Position numbers and translations under genes: made by a program
The notes under the pieces: generated by a model
Told to the model about the DNA's origin: nothing
Databases searched by the model: none
Seen by the model: the letters and a program-made list of their open reading frames with translations, nothing else
Assembly (NCBI RefSeq): GCF_900096955.1
Contig: NZ_FMYL01000002.1
Coordinates: forward strand, 124,001-188,000
Length of the DNA stretch: 64,000 nucleotides
DNA from: Acinetobacter boissieri
GTDB taxonomy: Bacteria > Pseudomonadota > Gammaproteobacteria > Pseudomonadales > Moraxellaceae
Direction of reading: 5' to 3'
Part shown: positions 10,011 to 20,000 of the stretch, one piece after another
Layout of the letters: every line of letters begins with the position of its first letter
Numbering within the stretch: the stretch's first letter is position 1

Positions 10011-10148
10011 CTTTAGGAGCTTCGGTGAGCCAAAAGAATGGTCTGTTGTCGTGTTAGCCTGCCTTACGGCTTTCCTTTTTACATATATGTAAAAAGAGCG
10101 GTTGATTGCGAAAACAGCTTAAGCCTTTCTTCTTTAGGAGTATTGAAT
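10011..10148 (+). promoter_or_regulatory. structured rpmE leader with possible leader peptide
   Basis: Three things are seen directly. First, CTTTAGGAG occurs twice, at 10011-10019 and at 10132-10140, the second copy being the rpmE Shine-Dalgarno. Second, the first copy is followed after 5 nt by GTG AGC CAA and a 10-codon frame ending TGT TAG at 10057. Third, a perfect 22-nt palindrome runs from 10075 to 10096, preceded by a small AGCC/GGCT stem (about 10055-10070). Autogenous leaders for ribosomal proteins including L31 are known in bacteria; that this is one is inference. Confidence 0.5.
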
Positions 10149-10373
10149 ATGCGTAAAGATATTCATCCAAATTATACAGCACTTGTTGCAACTTGTTCTT
10201 GCGGTAACGTTATTGAAACTAAATCTGCAAGCAACAAAGATTCTCTTTATTTAGATATTTGTTCAGCTTGCCACCCGTTCTATACTGGTAAGCAAAAAAG
10301 CGTTGACACGGGCGGTCGTATTGACAAGTTCAAACAACGTTTTTCTGGTATGTCTCGCACAATTAAGCGTTAA
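10149..10373 (+). CDS. rpmE: 50S ribosomal protein L31 (zinc-binding type)
   Basis: A 74-residue ribosomal protein bridging the subunits. It carries the CxC...CxxC zinc motif (CSC near residue 16 and CSAC near residue 37), so this is the zinc-containing form, not the cysteine-free paralogue made under zinc starvation. The start is the ATG at 10149, with TAGGAG 8 nt upstream; the same frame stays open back to 10038, but that part does not resemble L31. A strong terminator follows 10 bp after the stop. Confidence 0.97.
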   Translation: MRKDIHPNYTALVATCSCGNVIETKSASNKDSLYLDICSACHPFYTGKQKSVDTGGRIDKFKQRFSGMSRTIKR

Positions 10374-10383
10374 TATCAGAAGT

Positions 10384-10413
10384 AAAAAAAATGGGCTTAT
10401 TGCCCATTTTTTT
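10384..10413 (+). terminator. rpmE terminator
   Basis: Stem ATGGGC/GCCCAT (10391-10396 and 10402-10407) with flanking A and T runs. The A tract on the left suits use by the convergent fimX-like gene, which ends at 10421, as well. Confidence 0.85.
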
Positions 10414-10420
10414 ATGTCTG

Positions 10421-12517
10421 CTAAATATTGGTCATTTGATCAAGTTTATCTTGGAAGTATTGGCCTTGTAAGTAGCGACAATCTACATTCCATGCATTTG
10501 CAAACTCATTCATATCGTTGAGGTTGGGAATGACAAAGTCGGTATTTTTAAAGTGACTAAACTGGTCTTGAATATATTGATGTTGTGTAACGTTTGATAA
10601 AATTTGCTCTAAGTTGAGTGCCATAAAGCAGATTTTAGGCTGTATTTGCCCGAGTAAAGTAATTTTTCGATTATTAAAATTAAAATGACGTAATCCTATA
10701 CCTACATTCATTTGTTTGAGCATTGCCCAAGTTGGATGTATTTGTAAATTCAGATTAATAATATCTAAGGCATTAAATTGTAAAATAATTTTATTGGCAT
10801 TTAGTCCCGGTGTTTGTTGCAATACGCTAGTAAGATAAGAGGCTAAAGGACTTTCAAGACTACTGTGGTGTAAATTAATAATAATATTGGCATCAGGGGT
10901 AGTTTGACAAAAGTGGTAGAGATTTTGACAGGCAGTTTTAATGGTATTTTGATCTATTTGAATTAAAGACGCACTATTTATAAGTGGTGGCTCATCTGCA
11001 TAATTTAAGTTATAGCTAATACCATTTGCATCTACGTAAGTGGTAGATGCTTCAAACATATGCTGATTCGTATCATATTTATCATATACTTGTTGGTATT
11101 TTACACCTGTTTGATAGTTGCTATGAGTTGCAAATGTATCATTTTCAGGTACAGGTATTGATGTACTTTGAGGTGCTGGTGGGCTAAACATTTCTGGTTG
11201 AGGTATTTGCTCCGCAGGTTGCGGTATTGGAGTATCTATAGTTTGTATCGTAGGTTTATCTTCGTTTTCTACTAAGCTCAGGGAAGGTGCTTCTAGAACA
11301 GGCATTGTCTCTTGTTCTATTTTTCCATGCGTAGATTCAGCTATATGTGCTGTGGTTTTTGTTTGGCTTTTCGCATATAACGCATAAAATTGGTCTTCAG
11401 ATTTTAACGTATCATTAAAGATGCAGTAGCCCAGTTGAAGTGGGAGTGTAGATGATTTTACTAAATGATTAAGTTGCGTCTGTATTTCACCGAACGTTAA
11501 AGGTGCTTTTATTTGTGCAACTCCAATCCATTGAAATGGGCTTACAGTAATGAAACCATCTGAAAAAAACGTTTTAATTTGTGTAGTCGTATCACTTATG
11601 TACTGCCCAATGTATTCTTCCTGAGTCAGTTCAGAGGCATCTATATTAAGGTTAACTGATAAACTAATAAGAATGTTTTCACTAGTGGTACCGCTGTGTT
11701 TGGAGATAATTTGGTTAACCTGTTCAAAATACTTGGGTGCTTTATTTTTAGTGAACTCTGTAACTTGGTGTTGTCCAATTGAAATATGTAGGCTTTCTTC
11801 CTCTTGATTTGAAAAAATCTTTAGACTGAGATTTTTATTTTTGAGTACAGTATTTATGGATTCTATTTCTAAGTGATAAGTTTGTGCAGAATTTACATTA
11901 ATTAATTTGAGTTGTTGTTTAAATTGCTCAGAATTTTTGGGCTGTAAAACATCTAACAAGGGTAAACCAAAAGCATCATCTATTTGAAACATATCTTTAA
12001 AATACTGATTTGTTTCCATAATAATACCTTCTTGAACAACCATAGATGCATCTTGCATATGTTCAGAGGTGGTTTTAACTTGCTGCTGAATGTTTTCTAA
12101 ATCTTTATCTAAACGTTGTTTTTCTTGCCATAAATAGCTAAATTGAAGCGCTTTATTAAACGTGAATAATAAGTGTTTTGGGTGGTTTAAATTGACCTGA
12201 TCAAAGAAATAGCTATTTAAGGCATAGCGGTTTTTGGTATTTTCTTGATGGTCTAAGTGTAAGCATGGTAAGTAGGCTTGTTTAGAGTGCTTGATTAACT
12301 CAAAGAGTTTATCTTGGTCAAAATCATATGCTTTACTATAAAAAACAATATCCCATGTTTTTTTAATGTGTTTTTGTAGAGTCAATAAATCATCTAAAAG
12401 CACTGCCGTGACACTTTGCCCTTGCGCATGGAAGATATCCATAAGGTGGTTGTATTGAATTTGATTATCATCAATAACAATTACTCGTATATTTTCGATT
12501 CGAACAAGATCCATCAT
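10421..12517 (-). CDS. fimX: FimX-like degenerate GGDEF-EAL signalling protein
   Basis: About 698 residues: a degenerate receiver domain (VIVIDDNQIQYNHLMDIF near the N-terminus), a coiled linker, a PAS-like region, a GGDEF-fold region without the GGDEF motif, a proline-rich linker and a C-terminal EAL fold. The EAL catalytic motif is absent (FEAS where EVL or EAL is expected), but the end CRYLQGQYFQ matches the usual EAL-domain close. This order is that of P. aeruginosa FimX, a c-di-GMP receptor controlling type IV pili and twitching. An open frame back to 12598 would overlap the upstream gene; the ATG pair at 12517/12514, 10 bp after that gene's stop, is chosen. The FimX name is inferred from architecture and neighbourhood. 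Confidence 0.75.
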   Translation of the reverse strand: MMDLVRIENIRVIVIDDNQIQYNHLMDIFHAQGQSVTAVLLDDLLTLQKHIKKTWDIVFYSKAYDFDQDKLFELIKHSKQAYLPCLHLDHQENTKNRYALNSYFFDQVNLNHPKHLLFTFNKALQFSYLWQEKQRLDKDLENIQQQVKTTSEHMQDASMVVQEGIIMETNQYFKDMFQIDDAFGLPLLDVLQPKNSEQFKQQLKLINVNSAQTYHLEIESINTVLKNKNLSLKIFSNQEEESLHISIGQHQVTEFTKNKAPKYFEQVNQIISKHSGTTSENILISLSVNLNIDASELTQEEYIGQYISDTTTQIKTFFSDGFITVSPFQWIGVAQIKAPLTFGEIQTQLNHLVKSSTLPLQLGYCIFNDTLKSEDQFYALYAKSQTKTTAHIAESTHGKIEQETMPVLEAPSLSLVENEDKPTIQTIDTPIPQPAEQIPQPEMFSPPAPQSTSIPVPENDTFATHSNYQTGVKYQQVYDKYDTNQHMFEASTTYVDANGISYNLNYADEPPLINSASLIQIDQNTIKTACQNLYHFCQTTPDANIIINLHHSSLESPLASYLTSVLQQTPGLNANKIILQFNALDIINLNLQIHPTWAMLKQMNVGIGLRHFNFNNRKITLLGQIQPKICFMALNLEQILSNVTQHQYIQDQFSHFKNTDFVIPNLNDMNEFANAWNVDCRYLQGQYFQDKLDQMTNI

Positions 12518-12527
12518 GTTACAAGTC

Positions 12528-14270
12528 TCATAAATCCATATTTTTGAGTAATGTATCATACTTTGAAATAAGATGATTAAATTTACTCTGATCTTCAAGT
12601 GTTAAAAAGTCAAAATTACATAGAATAAAACTAGGGTTTTCTAGTTCTTTGTGTCCAACATAAATAGAAATGGTTTGATTAGCAAGATACAACTGTACTC
12701 GTTTTTGAGTTGGTAATCTATCTAAAATTGGCATCGCCAAAAAAAAGCAAGGTTGGCCTAAAATATCTTTTTTTAGTAAAAGTGTCGGGCTATAAATATA
12801 TTTTTCGAGTAAGGCATTGTATTGCTGTATATAACATAGGGTGATGTGTTGTGATAAAATTTCAACACCAAACTCTAAGTCTTTGTTTGGTAATTGTTTA
12901 ACCCAACGAATGAGTCCGCAACGCCAAGGGCTTTGATTATTTTCTTGTACAGCTAGAAATTCACCAGCATGTAGATGCTGAGGAGGCTTACCTTGCCGCT
13001 GCATACGGTAGCCATTAACACTTACATCTAAAATATAACAGTCATATATATTTTCATCAAAATCTAGATTAGTCGTAGACATACTATCTTTAGGTATAAC
13101 ATGTAGTGATTTGGTCCTATTCTTTGTGTATCTCGCTTGCTTTTTTAGTGTATTTTGGTGTTTTAAAATCGCTTGTGTAAGCCGGTAGTGTACTGATCTT
13201 AATCCAAAACAAACTTGAATACTTGAATTAAAATTGTGTCTTTCATAACGACGCTCAGAAGACTGATTCAGCGTATTGGTGATATGAAAGATGAGTGAGC
13301 TGTTTAGATATAGTTGCTCTTTTGCAGATAAGTGACGCTGGGATGGTGCATTTGCAAGTTGAATACGTTTAAATAAATCATTGACATTAATGTAAAAAAA
13401 ACTTTGTTTTACGGTATGTGTCTGATCTTCATTTATAGGGGTTGGAGGCATATCTGTTTTGTATTCAACAATATACCGTGATAAAGGTTCTTTTTTAGCA
13501 GTCACACGTATTAACTGCGCCCATTCTGAGCTACATTGATAAAGAGCATACGTTTCACTGGGTCGCACTTGTTGCGTATTGAGTAAATAGAGCAATAGCA
13601 TTTGCTTATATAAAATAGAAATCGACTCAATTTCACTTTGGCTACAAATGCAGTCTTGTGAGTGATTGATAATCACATTTTCATATTGATGCTGGCATGC
13701 GAGTAGGTAGAGATGGTGAGTATGTTGCCATTGGCCTTCTAAGGCTTCTCTATAGAGCATATGTTGGTGACATGTCACTAAGCTAAATTGCTCTAATGCA
13801 AGGTAACAGGCATACCAAGAAAGCGTATTTTGCTTTTTACGAACAAAATAGTTTTTTACTGAAAATACAGTATCGTTAACGACTTTACGCAGTGCATAAA
13901 AAATATCTGTATATAGTTTGGCTAAATAACATCTAAAAGATTCAATTAAGTCTAAAACATTTTCGTTATGCAATGAGTCAGAAATAGATTGCTCTTTCAC
14001 CAGTGTTTTTAAATATTCGACCATTTGGTCAATAGGGTGGTGTATTGTTTGTACCAGTTTAAATTTTAAACAAGGTTGTATCTCTAATTCAGAAAGCTCA
14101 ATCAATGCATTGAGTAAAGCTTTAGCGCGGTTTCCTATGGGTTCATCAGATATTGCATAAATCCATATATTTAAGTGATGTGTATTGGGTTCACAAAAAC
14201 TGAGCGTTGACCTTGTATGCTCAGTATCTTGTGTAAAAATATTGACAGAAACAAATTGCGCTGTGGCCAT
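12528..14270 (-). CDS. PilZ-like domain protein, upstream partner of fimX
   Basis: A 580-residue soluble protein. The first 330 residues are helical and unrecognised. Residues about 405-475 look like a PilZ domain: CYILDVSVNGYRM contains the DxSxxG motif (415-420) and is followed by a GEFLAV strand and a GLIRWV...FGVEIL close. Candidate RxxxR ligands are RRYERH (340-345) or RYTKNR (380-385). PilZ domains bind c-di-GMP. It ends 10 bp before fimX, and in P. aeruginosa a comparable uncharacterised gene precedes fimX (recalled from memory). It starts 4 bp after the epmB stop, so epmB, this gene and fimX probably form one transcript. Confidence 0.7.
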   Translation of the reverse strand: MATAQFVSVNIFTQDTEHTRSTLSFCEPNTHHLNIWIYAISDEPIGNRAKALLNALIELSELEIQPCLKFKLVQTIHHPIDQMVEYLKTLVKEQSISDSLHNENVLDLIESFRCYLAKLYTDIFYALRKVVNDTVFSVKNYFVRKKQNTLSWYACYLALEQFSLVTCHQHMLYREALEGQWQHTHHLYLLACQHQYENVIINHSQDCICSQSEIESISILYKQMLLLYLLNTQQVRPSETYALYQCSSEWAQLIRVTAKKEPLSRYIVEYKTDMPPTPINEDQTHTVKQSFFYINVNDLFKRIQLANAPSQRHLSAKEQLYLNSSLIFHITNTLNQSSERRYERHNFNSSIQVCFGLRSVHYRLTQAILKHQNTLKKQARYTKNRTKSLHVIPKDSMSTTNLDFDENIYDCYILDVSVNGYRMQRQGKPPQHLHAGEFLAVQENNQSPWRCGLIRWVKQLPNKDLEFGVEILSQHITLCYIQQYNALLEKYIYSPTLLLKKDILGQPCFFLAMPILDRLPTQKRVQLYLANQTISIYVGHKELENPSFILCNFDFLTLEDQSKFNHLISKYDTLLKNMDL

Positions 14271-14274
14271 TAAA

Positions 14275-15297
14275 TTACCTAGTAGGATTAAACTGAGTCA
14301 CGATAGGCGTTTTATTTTTTTCACCTGCAATTTCTCGTACTAATTTAGGTACAAGGTAGCCAGGCAATAGAGCCAATAGCTCGTTGTATAGGGTTGTAAC
14401 ATGGTCTTGGCTTAAATCAAAATGCTGAGCGCCTTTGACTTTATCTAATACGTGTAAATAATATGGCATGACGTTACATTCAAATAGTCGATAACTCAAA
14501 TTTTGTAAGACCTTTACTGAGTCATTTACGCCTTTTAAAAGTACTGTTTGATTGAGCAATGTAATATTGTGTTGATGTAGTTGTTTTAAATAATATTGTG
14601 TTCGTTCATCAATTTCATTGGCATGATTTGAATGAATGACTAAAATCACTTTTAAACGGCTACAGGCCAAAGTGTTCAGTAATTCCTGATCTAAGCGTTC
14701 TGGAATAACAATAGGTACACGAGAGTGTATACGTAAAAATTTAATCTGTGGTATGGATGCAATTCGTTCAAGCCATGTGTTTATTTTTTGATTAGAGAGT
14801 GTAAGTGGGTCACCCCCGCTTAAAATGACCTCATTGATGTATGGTTGGCTTTCAATATAAGTTTTGATCTCTAGCCAATCTTTATTTTTAGGTAAATTTT
14901 CTTGGTAGGGGAAATGTCTGCGGAAGCAATAACGGCAATGTATGGCACAGGCACCTGTGAGTGTGAGTAAGAAGCGTGATTCATATTTGTGTAATACCCC
15001 AGGTAATTGCGTGGCTGCTTCTTCACCTAAAGGATCTGTGATAAAGCCTGCGTGCTCTTCAAGTTCCAAATGGTGTGGTAATACTTGTAATAGTAGTGGA
15101 TCGAAAGGGTCATTTTTCTCCATTTTGTCTACAAATGAGCGAGGAACACGCAACTTAAATTGTTGAGATGCCAGTATCGCACCTGATAATAATACATCTG
15201 GAGAGAGCGAAAGTATGTCAAGGAGCTCTTGAGGATCTGTAATTAAGTCATTCAGTTGACTTTTCCAGTTTTGCTCACGGTACAAATAGTTTATCAT
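14275..15297 (-). CDS. epmB: EF-P beta-lysylation protein EpmB (lysine 2,3-aminomutase)
   Basis: A 340-residue radical-SAM/PLP enzyme that isomerises L-alpha-lysine to (R)-beta-lysine for modification of elongation factor P. The [4Fe-4S] motif CAIHCRYC gives Cys117, Cys121 and Cys124, followed by FRRHFPY; the PLP-binding lysine lies in the C-terminal region. It is divergent from efp across 70 bp, which supports the EpmB assignment over a catabolic aminomutase. EpmA, the ligase, is not in this window. Confidence 0.95.
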   Translation of the reverse strand: MINYLYREQNWKSQLNDLITDPQELLDILSLSPDVLLSGAILASQQFKLRVPRSFVDKMEKNDPFDPLLLQVLPHHLELEEHAGFITDPLGEEAATQLPGVLHKYESRFLLTLTGACAIHCRYCFRRHFPYQENLPKNKDWLEIKTYIESQPYINEVILSGGDPLTLSNQKINTWLERIASIPQIKFLRIHSRVPIVIPERLDQELLNTLACSRLKVILVIHSNHANEIDERTQYYLKQLHQHNITLLNQTVLLKGVNDSVKVLQNLSYRLFECNVMPYYLHVLDKVKGAQHFDLSQDHVTTLYNELLALLPGYLVPKLVREIAGEKNKTPIVTQFNPTR

Positions 15298-15312
15298 GCC
15301 ATCTGTTAAAAA

Positions 15313-15331
15313 TAATGCTAGTCTAGCATTA
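15313..15331. promoter_or_regulatory. perfect palindrome between epmB and efp
   Basis: TAATGCTAG-T-CTAGCATTA, a 9-bp perfect inverted repeat around one base, centred in the 70-bp divergent promoter region. It could be an operator for both genes or a cruciform. No regulator is identified. Confidence 0.5.
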
Positions 15332-15367
15332 ATCGATTTAAATTAGTAAGTTCGGAGCGTGCCAGTC

Positions 15368-15937
15368 ATGGCCAATTATTCTACAAATGAGTTTAAGCAA
15401 GGCCTCAAAGTCATGCTTGATGGTAATCCTTGTTCAATTACAGAAAATGAATACGTAAAACCGGGTAAAGGCCAAGCCTTTAGTCGTGTGAAATTACGTA
15501 ATTTACGTACAGGTAAAATTTTAGAGAAAACATTCAAATCGAATGAGTCTTTAGAAGGTGCAGACATTGTTGAAGTAGAAATGGACTACTTATATAACGA
15601 TGGTGAAATGTGGCACTTTATGGACCCTGCATCATTTGAGCAAATCGCTGCAGATAAAACTGCTATGGGCGATGCGACAAAATGGTTGAAAGACGATTCA
15701 AATGAAAAATGTTCAATCATGTTGTTTAATGGTGTTCCATTGACTGTAAGTGCACCAAACTTTGTGATTCTAAAAATCGTTGAAACTGATCCGGGTGTGA
15801 AAGGTGATACTGCTGGTACAGGTGGTAAACCCGCAACTTTAGAAACAGGGGCTGTGGTTCGTGTTCCTTTATTTGTTCAGCAAGAAGAAAGTATTCGTGT
15901 AGATACACGTACAGGCGATTATTTAGAGCGTGCATAA
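15368..15937 (+). CDS. efp: elongation factor P
   Basis: A 189-residue translation factor that enters stalled ribosomes at polyproline stretches and promotes peptide-bond formation. The modifiable lysine is Lys34 in KPGKGQAF, the residue beta-lysylated by EpmA/EpmB. All three beta-barrel domains are present and the C-terminal [13 protein letters not shown] is canonical. A GTG nine bases upstream is in frame, but its Shine-Dalgarno spacing would be one base; GGAG at 15354-15357 fits the ATG at 15368. Confidence 0.97.
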   Translation: MANYSTNEFKQGLKVMLDGNPCSITENEYVKPGKGQAFSRVKLRNLRTGKILEKTFKSNESLEGADIVEVEMDYLYNDGEMWHFMDPASFEQIAADKTAMGDATKWLKDDSNEKCSIMLFNGVPLTVSAPNFVILKIVETDPGVKGDTAGTGGKPATLETGAVVRVPLFVQQEESIRVDTRTGDYLERA

Positions 15938-15980
15938 GGGAAAGAGTATAATACCAAGTGTGTTGTATTCAAAAATAAAT

Positions 15981-16010
15981 AAAGGGTCTTCCAAATAAGA
16001 CCCTTTATTT
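15981..16010 (+). terminator. efp terminator
   Basis: Stem AAAGGGTCTT/AAGACCCTTT with a 6-nt loop, then ATTTAT, 44 bp after the efp stop. Confidence 0.85.
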
Positions 16011-16108
16011 ATCTATAATGATTAGAAAATATGTGATTTGTAATAAAAAGTTGCATATTACAGTAAAGATAAACTGATGCTTACGCAAACTAGGTAAAAA
16101 GGTAGGTT

Positions 16109-16816
16109 ATGTCTCGTCACTCACATCATGAAGAAAACCATTACACAGAACGTTCAGGCTGGTTAAGGGCTGCTGTTTTAGGCGCAAATGATGGCATTAT
16201 TTCAGTTACTAGTTTAGTGGTTGGTATGGCTGCAAGTGGTGCAACAGCCAATACACTTTTGATTACTTGTGTTGCTGGTGTGATTGCAGGCGCTGTATCT
16301 ATGGCGGCAGGCGAGTATATTTCTGTGAAATCTCAACAGGATATTGAAGATGCCGACTTACGTATGGAAGCAATAAGTTTAGATTTAAGTCCAGATCTAG
16401 AGTTGCTTGAGCTCACTAAAATTTATATTCACCGCGGTTTAGACCATGAATTGGCTTTTCAAGTGGCACAGCAACTCACAGCACATAATGCACTGGCTGC
16501 TCATGCAAGAGATGAAATCGGTATTAATGAAGAAACTGCCGCACAGCCTTTACTTGCAGCTGTCGCTTCTGCTGTTTCTTTTATTTTGGGTGGAGTTTTC
16601 CCGCTTCTTGCAATTTTATTGTTACCACGCCATGTTTTAGAGTACGGCATTATTATTGTTGGGGTGCTGTCTTTAGGTTTACTGGGTGCAGTTGCAAGTT
16701 ATGCCGGAGGAAGCCCAATCATTAGAGGTGTAGTTCGTGTGATGTTGTGGGGTGTTGTGGCGATGTTGTTTACATTTTGGATTGGTAGTTTGTTTAATGT
16801 GTCTGCTGTAGGTTAA
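16109..16816 (+). CDS. VIT1/CCC1-family iron/manganese transporter
   Basis: A 235-residue membrane protein with the family start GWLRAAVLGANDGIISVTSLVVGMAASG (residues 17-44, given as positions because the N-D-G and S-L-V-V-G cores are diagnostic), a second GAVSMAAGEYISVKSQQD segment, a hydrophilic cytoplasmic metal-binding helix region (about 85-150) and two or three further membrane helices. Plant and yeast relatives load Fe2+ or Mn2+ into vacuoles; bacterial members are thought to export these metals. It has its own leader downstream of the efp terminator, with AGGTAGG about 5 bp before the ATG. Confidence 0.88.
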   Translation: MSRHSHHEENHYTERSGWLRAAVLGANDGIISVTSLVVGMAASGATANTLLITCVAGVIAGAVSMAAGEYISVKSQQDIEDADLRMEAISLDLSPDLELLELTKIYIHRGLDHELAFQVAQQLTAHNALAAHARDEIGINEETAAQPLLAAVASAVSFILGGVFPLLAILLLPRHVLEYGIIIVGVLSLGLLGAVASYAGGSPIIRGVVRVMLWGVVAMLFTFWIGSLFNVSAVG

Positions 16817-16970
16817 AACAAATCACAATAATATTTAAAAGCCGAAATGTATTGTTGCTGTAAATGAATTAAATCATTATATTTTTGATTTTAATCAGAG
16901 ATTCATTGGCTTTAAGCTAGCCGAAATATTGAATAAGCAGTATGATAACGCTCTCTCTAAGTCACATTGC

Positions 16971-16991
16971 GGTAAGGTGCGAAGACTTACC
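16971..16991 (+). promoter_or_regulatory. hairpin abutting the purL ribosome-binding site
   Basis: GGTAAG (16971-16976) and CTTACC (16986-16991) can pair across a 9-nt loop, directly before the GTGGAG Shine-Dalgarno at 16993-16998. It might tune initiation; no riboswitch class is recognised. Confidence 0.3.
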
Positions 16992-17009
16992 CGTGGAGCC
17001 AAAATCAAC

Positions 17010-20000
17010 ATGTTTATCGTGGCCGGTGCACAAGCACATTCTACTTTCAAAAAAACGCAGCTATTATCACGTTTATCGTCTTTTAGTACCGTTCAATCTA
17101 TAGAAAGCCAGTGGGTTTATCTGTTCGATCAATCGCTCAACGAGCAGGAACTTAATGCAGCAGAACATTTGCTCAATGATGGCGTGAGTTTTACGCTATC
17201 ACAACCTGCAAATGGTGAAGTTCAAGTTCTTGTTACACCTCGGGTGGGTACTATTTCACCATGGGCTTCAAAAGCTACCGATATTTTTAAAAACTGTAAT
17301 ACACCAATTCATCGTATAGAGCGTGGTGTGTTGTATACACTTAAAGGTGTTTCATCGGTCAGTCAGGCACTTAAACTTGCTCTACATGACCGTATGACAG
17401 AAAATGTTTTCGATCAAATTGCCGATGCGCAAGCACTTTTTACTGAAACCCAGCCAAAACCACTGAATACGATCGATATTTTAAACCAAGGAAAATCGGC
17501 CTTGGTGGAAGCAAACCAAAGTTTTGGTTTTGCATTATCAGATGAAGAAATTGACTACTTGGTTGAAGCGTTCACAAAGCTACAACGTAACCCCAATGAC
17601 ATCGAACTCATGATGTTTGCTCAAGCGAACTCTGAGCATTGTCGTCATAAAATTTTTAATGCTGAATGGACGATTGATGGTGAAAAGCAACCATTATCCT
17701 TGTTCAAAATGATTAAAAACACCTATAAAGAATCGCCAGATAATGTCCTGTCTGCATATAAAGACAATGCATCAGTCATGGTTGGGCATGACACGGTTCG
17801 TTTTTATCCAAAACAAAATGAACAAGGCCATTATACTTACAAATATAAAAGCCAAGCTGCTCATATTTTAATGAAAGTGGAAACACACAATCACCCAACG
17901 GCTATTTCACCATTTGCAGGTGCTGCGACAGGTTCGGGTGGTGAAATTCGAGATGAAGGTGCAACGGGTCGTGGTGGTAAGCCCAAAGCAGGTTTAACCG
18001 GTTTTACAGTATCTAACTTGAATATTCCTGGTTTTGAACAACCGTGGGAAGTGAAGTATGGTAAGCCGTCACGTATGGCATCACCACTACAAATTATGAT
18101 TGAAGGCCCACTGGGTGGTGCTGCGTTTAATAATGAATTCGGTCGTCCGAACCTAAACGGTTATTTCCGTACCTTTGAACAAGAAGTGCATGGTGAAATG
18201 AAAGGCTTTCATAAGCCAATTATGCTTGCAGGTGGTTACGGTAATATTCGTCCTGATCATGTTGAAAAAGATCCAATTCAACCCGGTGATTTACTGATTG
18301 TGCTGGGTGGTCCTGCCATGTTAATTGGCTTGGGTGGTGGTGCGGCTTCATCTGTAGATAGCGGTACAATGGGTGAAAGTTTAGACTTTGCATCAGTACA
18401 ACGAGAGAATCCAGAAATGGAACGCCGTTGCCAAGAAGTTATTGATACATGCTGGCGTTTAGAAAATGAAAACCCGATTGTATCGGTACATGATGTCGGT
18501 GCAGGTGGTGTGTCTAATGCCATGCCTGAATTGGTCAATGATCATGAGTTGGGTGCGGTACTCAACTTACGTAAAATTCCATCGCTAGAGCCGGGTATGT
18601 CTCCGATGGAAATTTGGTCAAATGAAGCACAAGAGCGTTATGTATTGGCCATTCATCCAGAAAGTTTGGCTCAATTTGAAGCGATCTGTGAGCGTGAACG
18701 CTGCCCATTTGCGGTATTGGGTGAGGCGACTGAAGCACGTCACTTAACGGTAGAAGATCCATTATTTGAAAATAATGCAGTAGATATGCCAATGCAAGTA
18801 TTGCTAGGTGGTACGCCACGTATGCAACGCTCATATGACAGCATGCCACGTCAAGGTACAGCATTTGATACCACAAAAATTGATCTAAAAGATGCCATTT
18901 TCCGTGTATTAAAAAATCCAACAGTGGCATCTAAGTCATTCTTAATTACCATAGGTGACCGTTCAATTACGGGTATGGTGGCAAGAGATCAAATGGTCGG
19001 TCGTTGGCAAGTACCTGTTGCAGACGCAGCAGTGACGACTACAAGCCTTCAAGGCTATGTCGGTGAAGCAATGGCCTTGGGCGAGCGTCCACCTGTTGCT
19101 TTGCTAAACCCTGCGGCATCAGCACGTTTGGCAGTGGCAGAAGCGCTGACCAATATTGCATCTGCAGACGTTGCAAAATTGAGCGATGTGAAGCTTTCAG
19201 CCAACTGGATGGCAGCTGCAGGTCAAGCAGGTGAAGACCAAGCATTGTTTGAAGCAGTAAAAACTATTGGTATGGAAATTTGCCCTGCGTTAGGTATTGC
19301 CATTCCTGTAGGTAAAGACTCATTGTCTATGCGTACCACTTGGCAAGATGAAGGTGTGGATAAGTCTGTCACCTCTCCAATGTCTTTAGTGATTACAGCA
19401 TTTGCCCCTGTATCTGACGTACGTAGAACCCTTACGCCTGAGTTAAAAGCACTTGAAGATAGTGTGTTGGTACGTATAGACCTATCTAAAGGTCAGCATC
19501 GTATTGGTGCGTCTATTTTGGCTCAAGTGTATAAAGCGCTCGGTACAACTACACCAGATGTAGACAGCTTTGACGATGTAAAAGCATTCTTTGCCTTAAT
19601 TCAAGATTGGAACCAACGTGGTCTAATACATGCTTATCATGATATTGGTGATGGTGGTTTATTGGCAACAGTCAGTGAAATGATATTTGCTTCACGCCTT
19701 GGTGTGAAGTTAGAACAACAAAGCATTGATAGCTTATTTGCTGAAGAAATTGGTGCTGTGGTGCAATTGATTCAAGCAGACTGGAAAGTCTTAAGTAGCG
19801 AACTTGCAGATAGCATTTTGAAAGATGCAGTATCTGTTGTGGGTACAGTCAACAATACCGATCAATTGGTTGTAAATGATTTAACCCTAACACGTACTGA
19901 ATTACAACACGCATGGTCAGAAGTGTCTCACCAAATTCAACGCTTACGTGACAACTCAGAAACGGCAGATCAAGAGTATGCATTAATTGCAGATGCAGCA

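Noticed and set aside
10038..10148. N-terminal extension of rpmE
   Set aside because: The frame is open, but L31 proteins start at MRKDIHP, and the Shine-Dalgarno at 10132-10140 fits the ATG at 10149.
12518..12598. Extended start of the fimX-like gene
   Set aside because: It would overlap the upstream PilZ-like gene by 71 bp; the receiver domain begins right after the later ATG pair.
16929..17009. Longer purL start at a TTG
   Set aside because: No Shine-Dalgarno, and the extra 27 residues are not part of the family; GTGGAG precedes the ATG at 17010.
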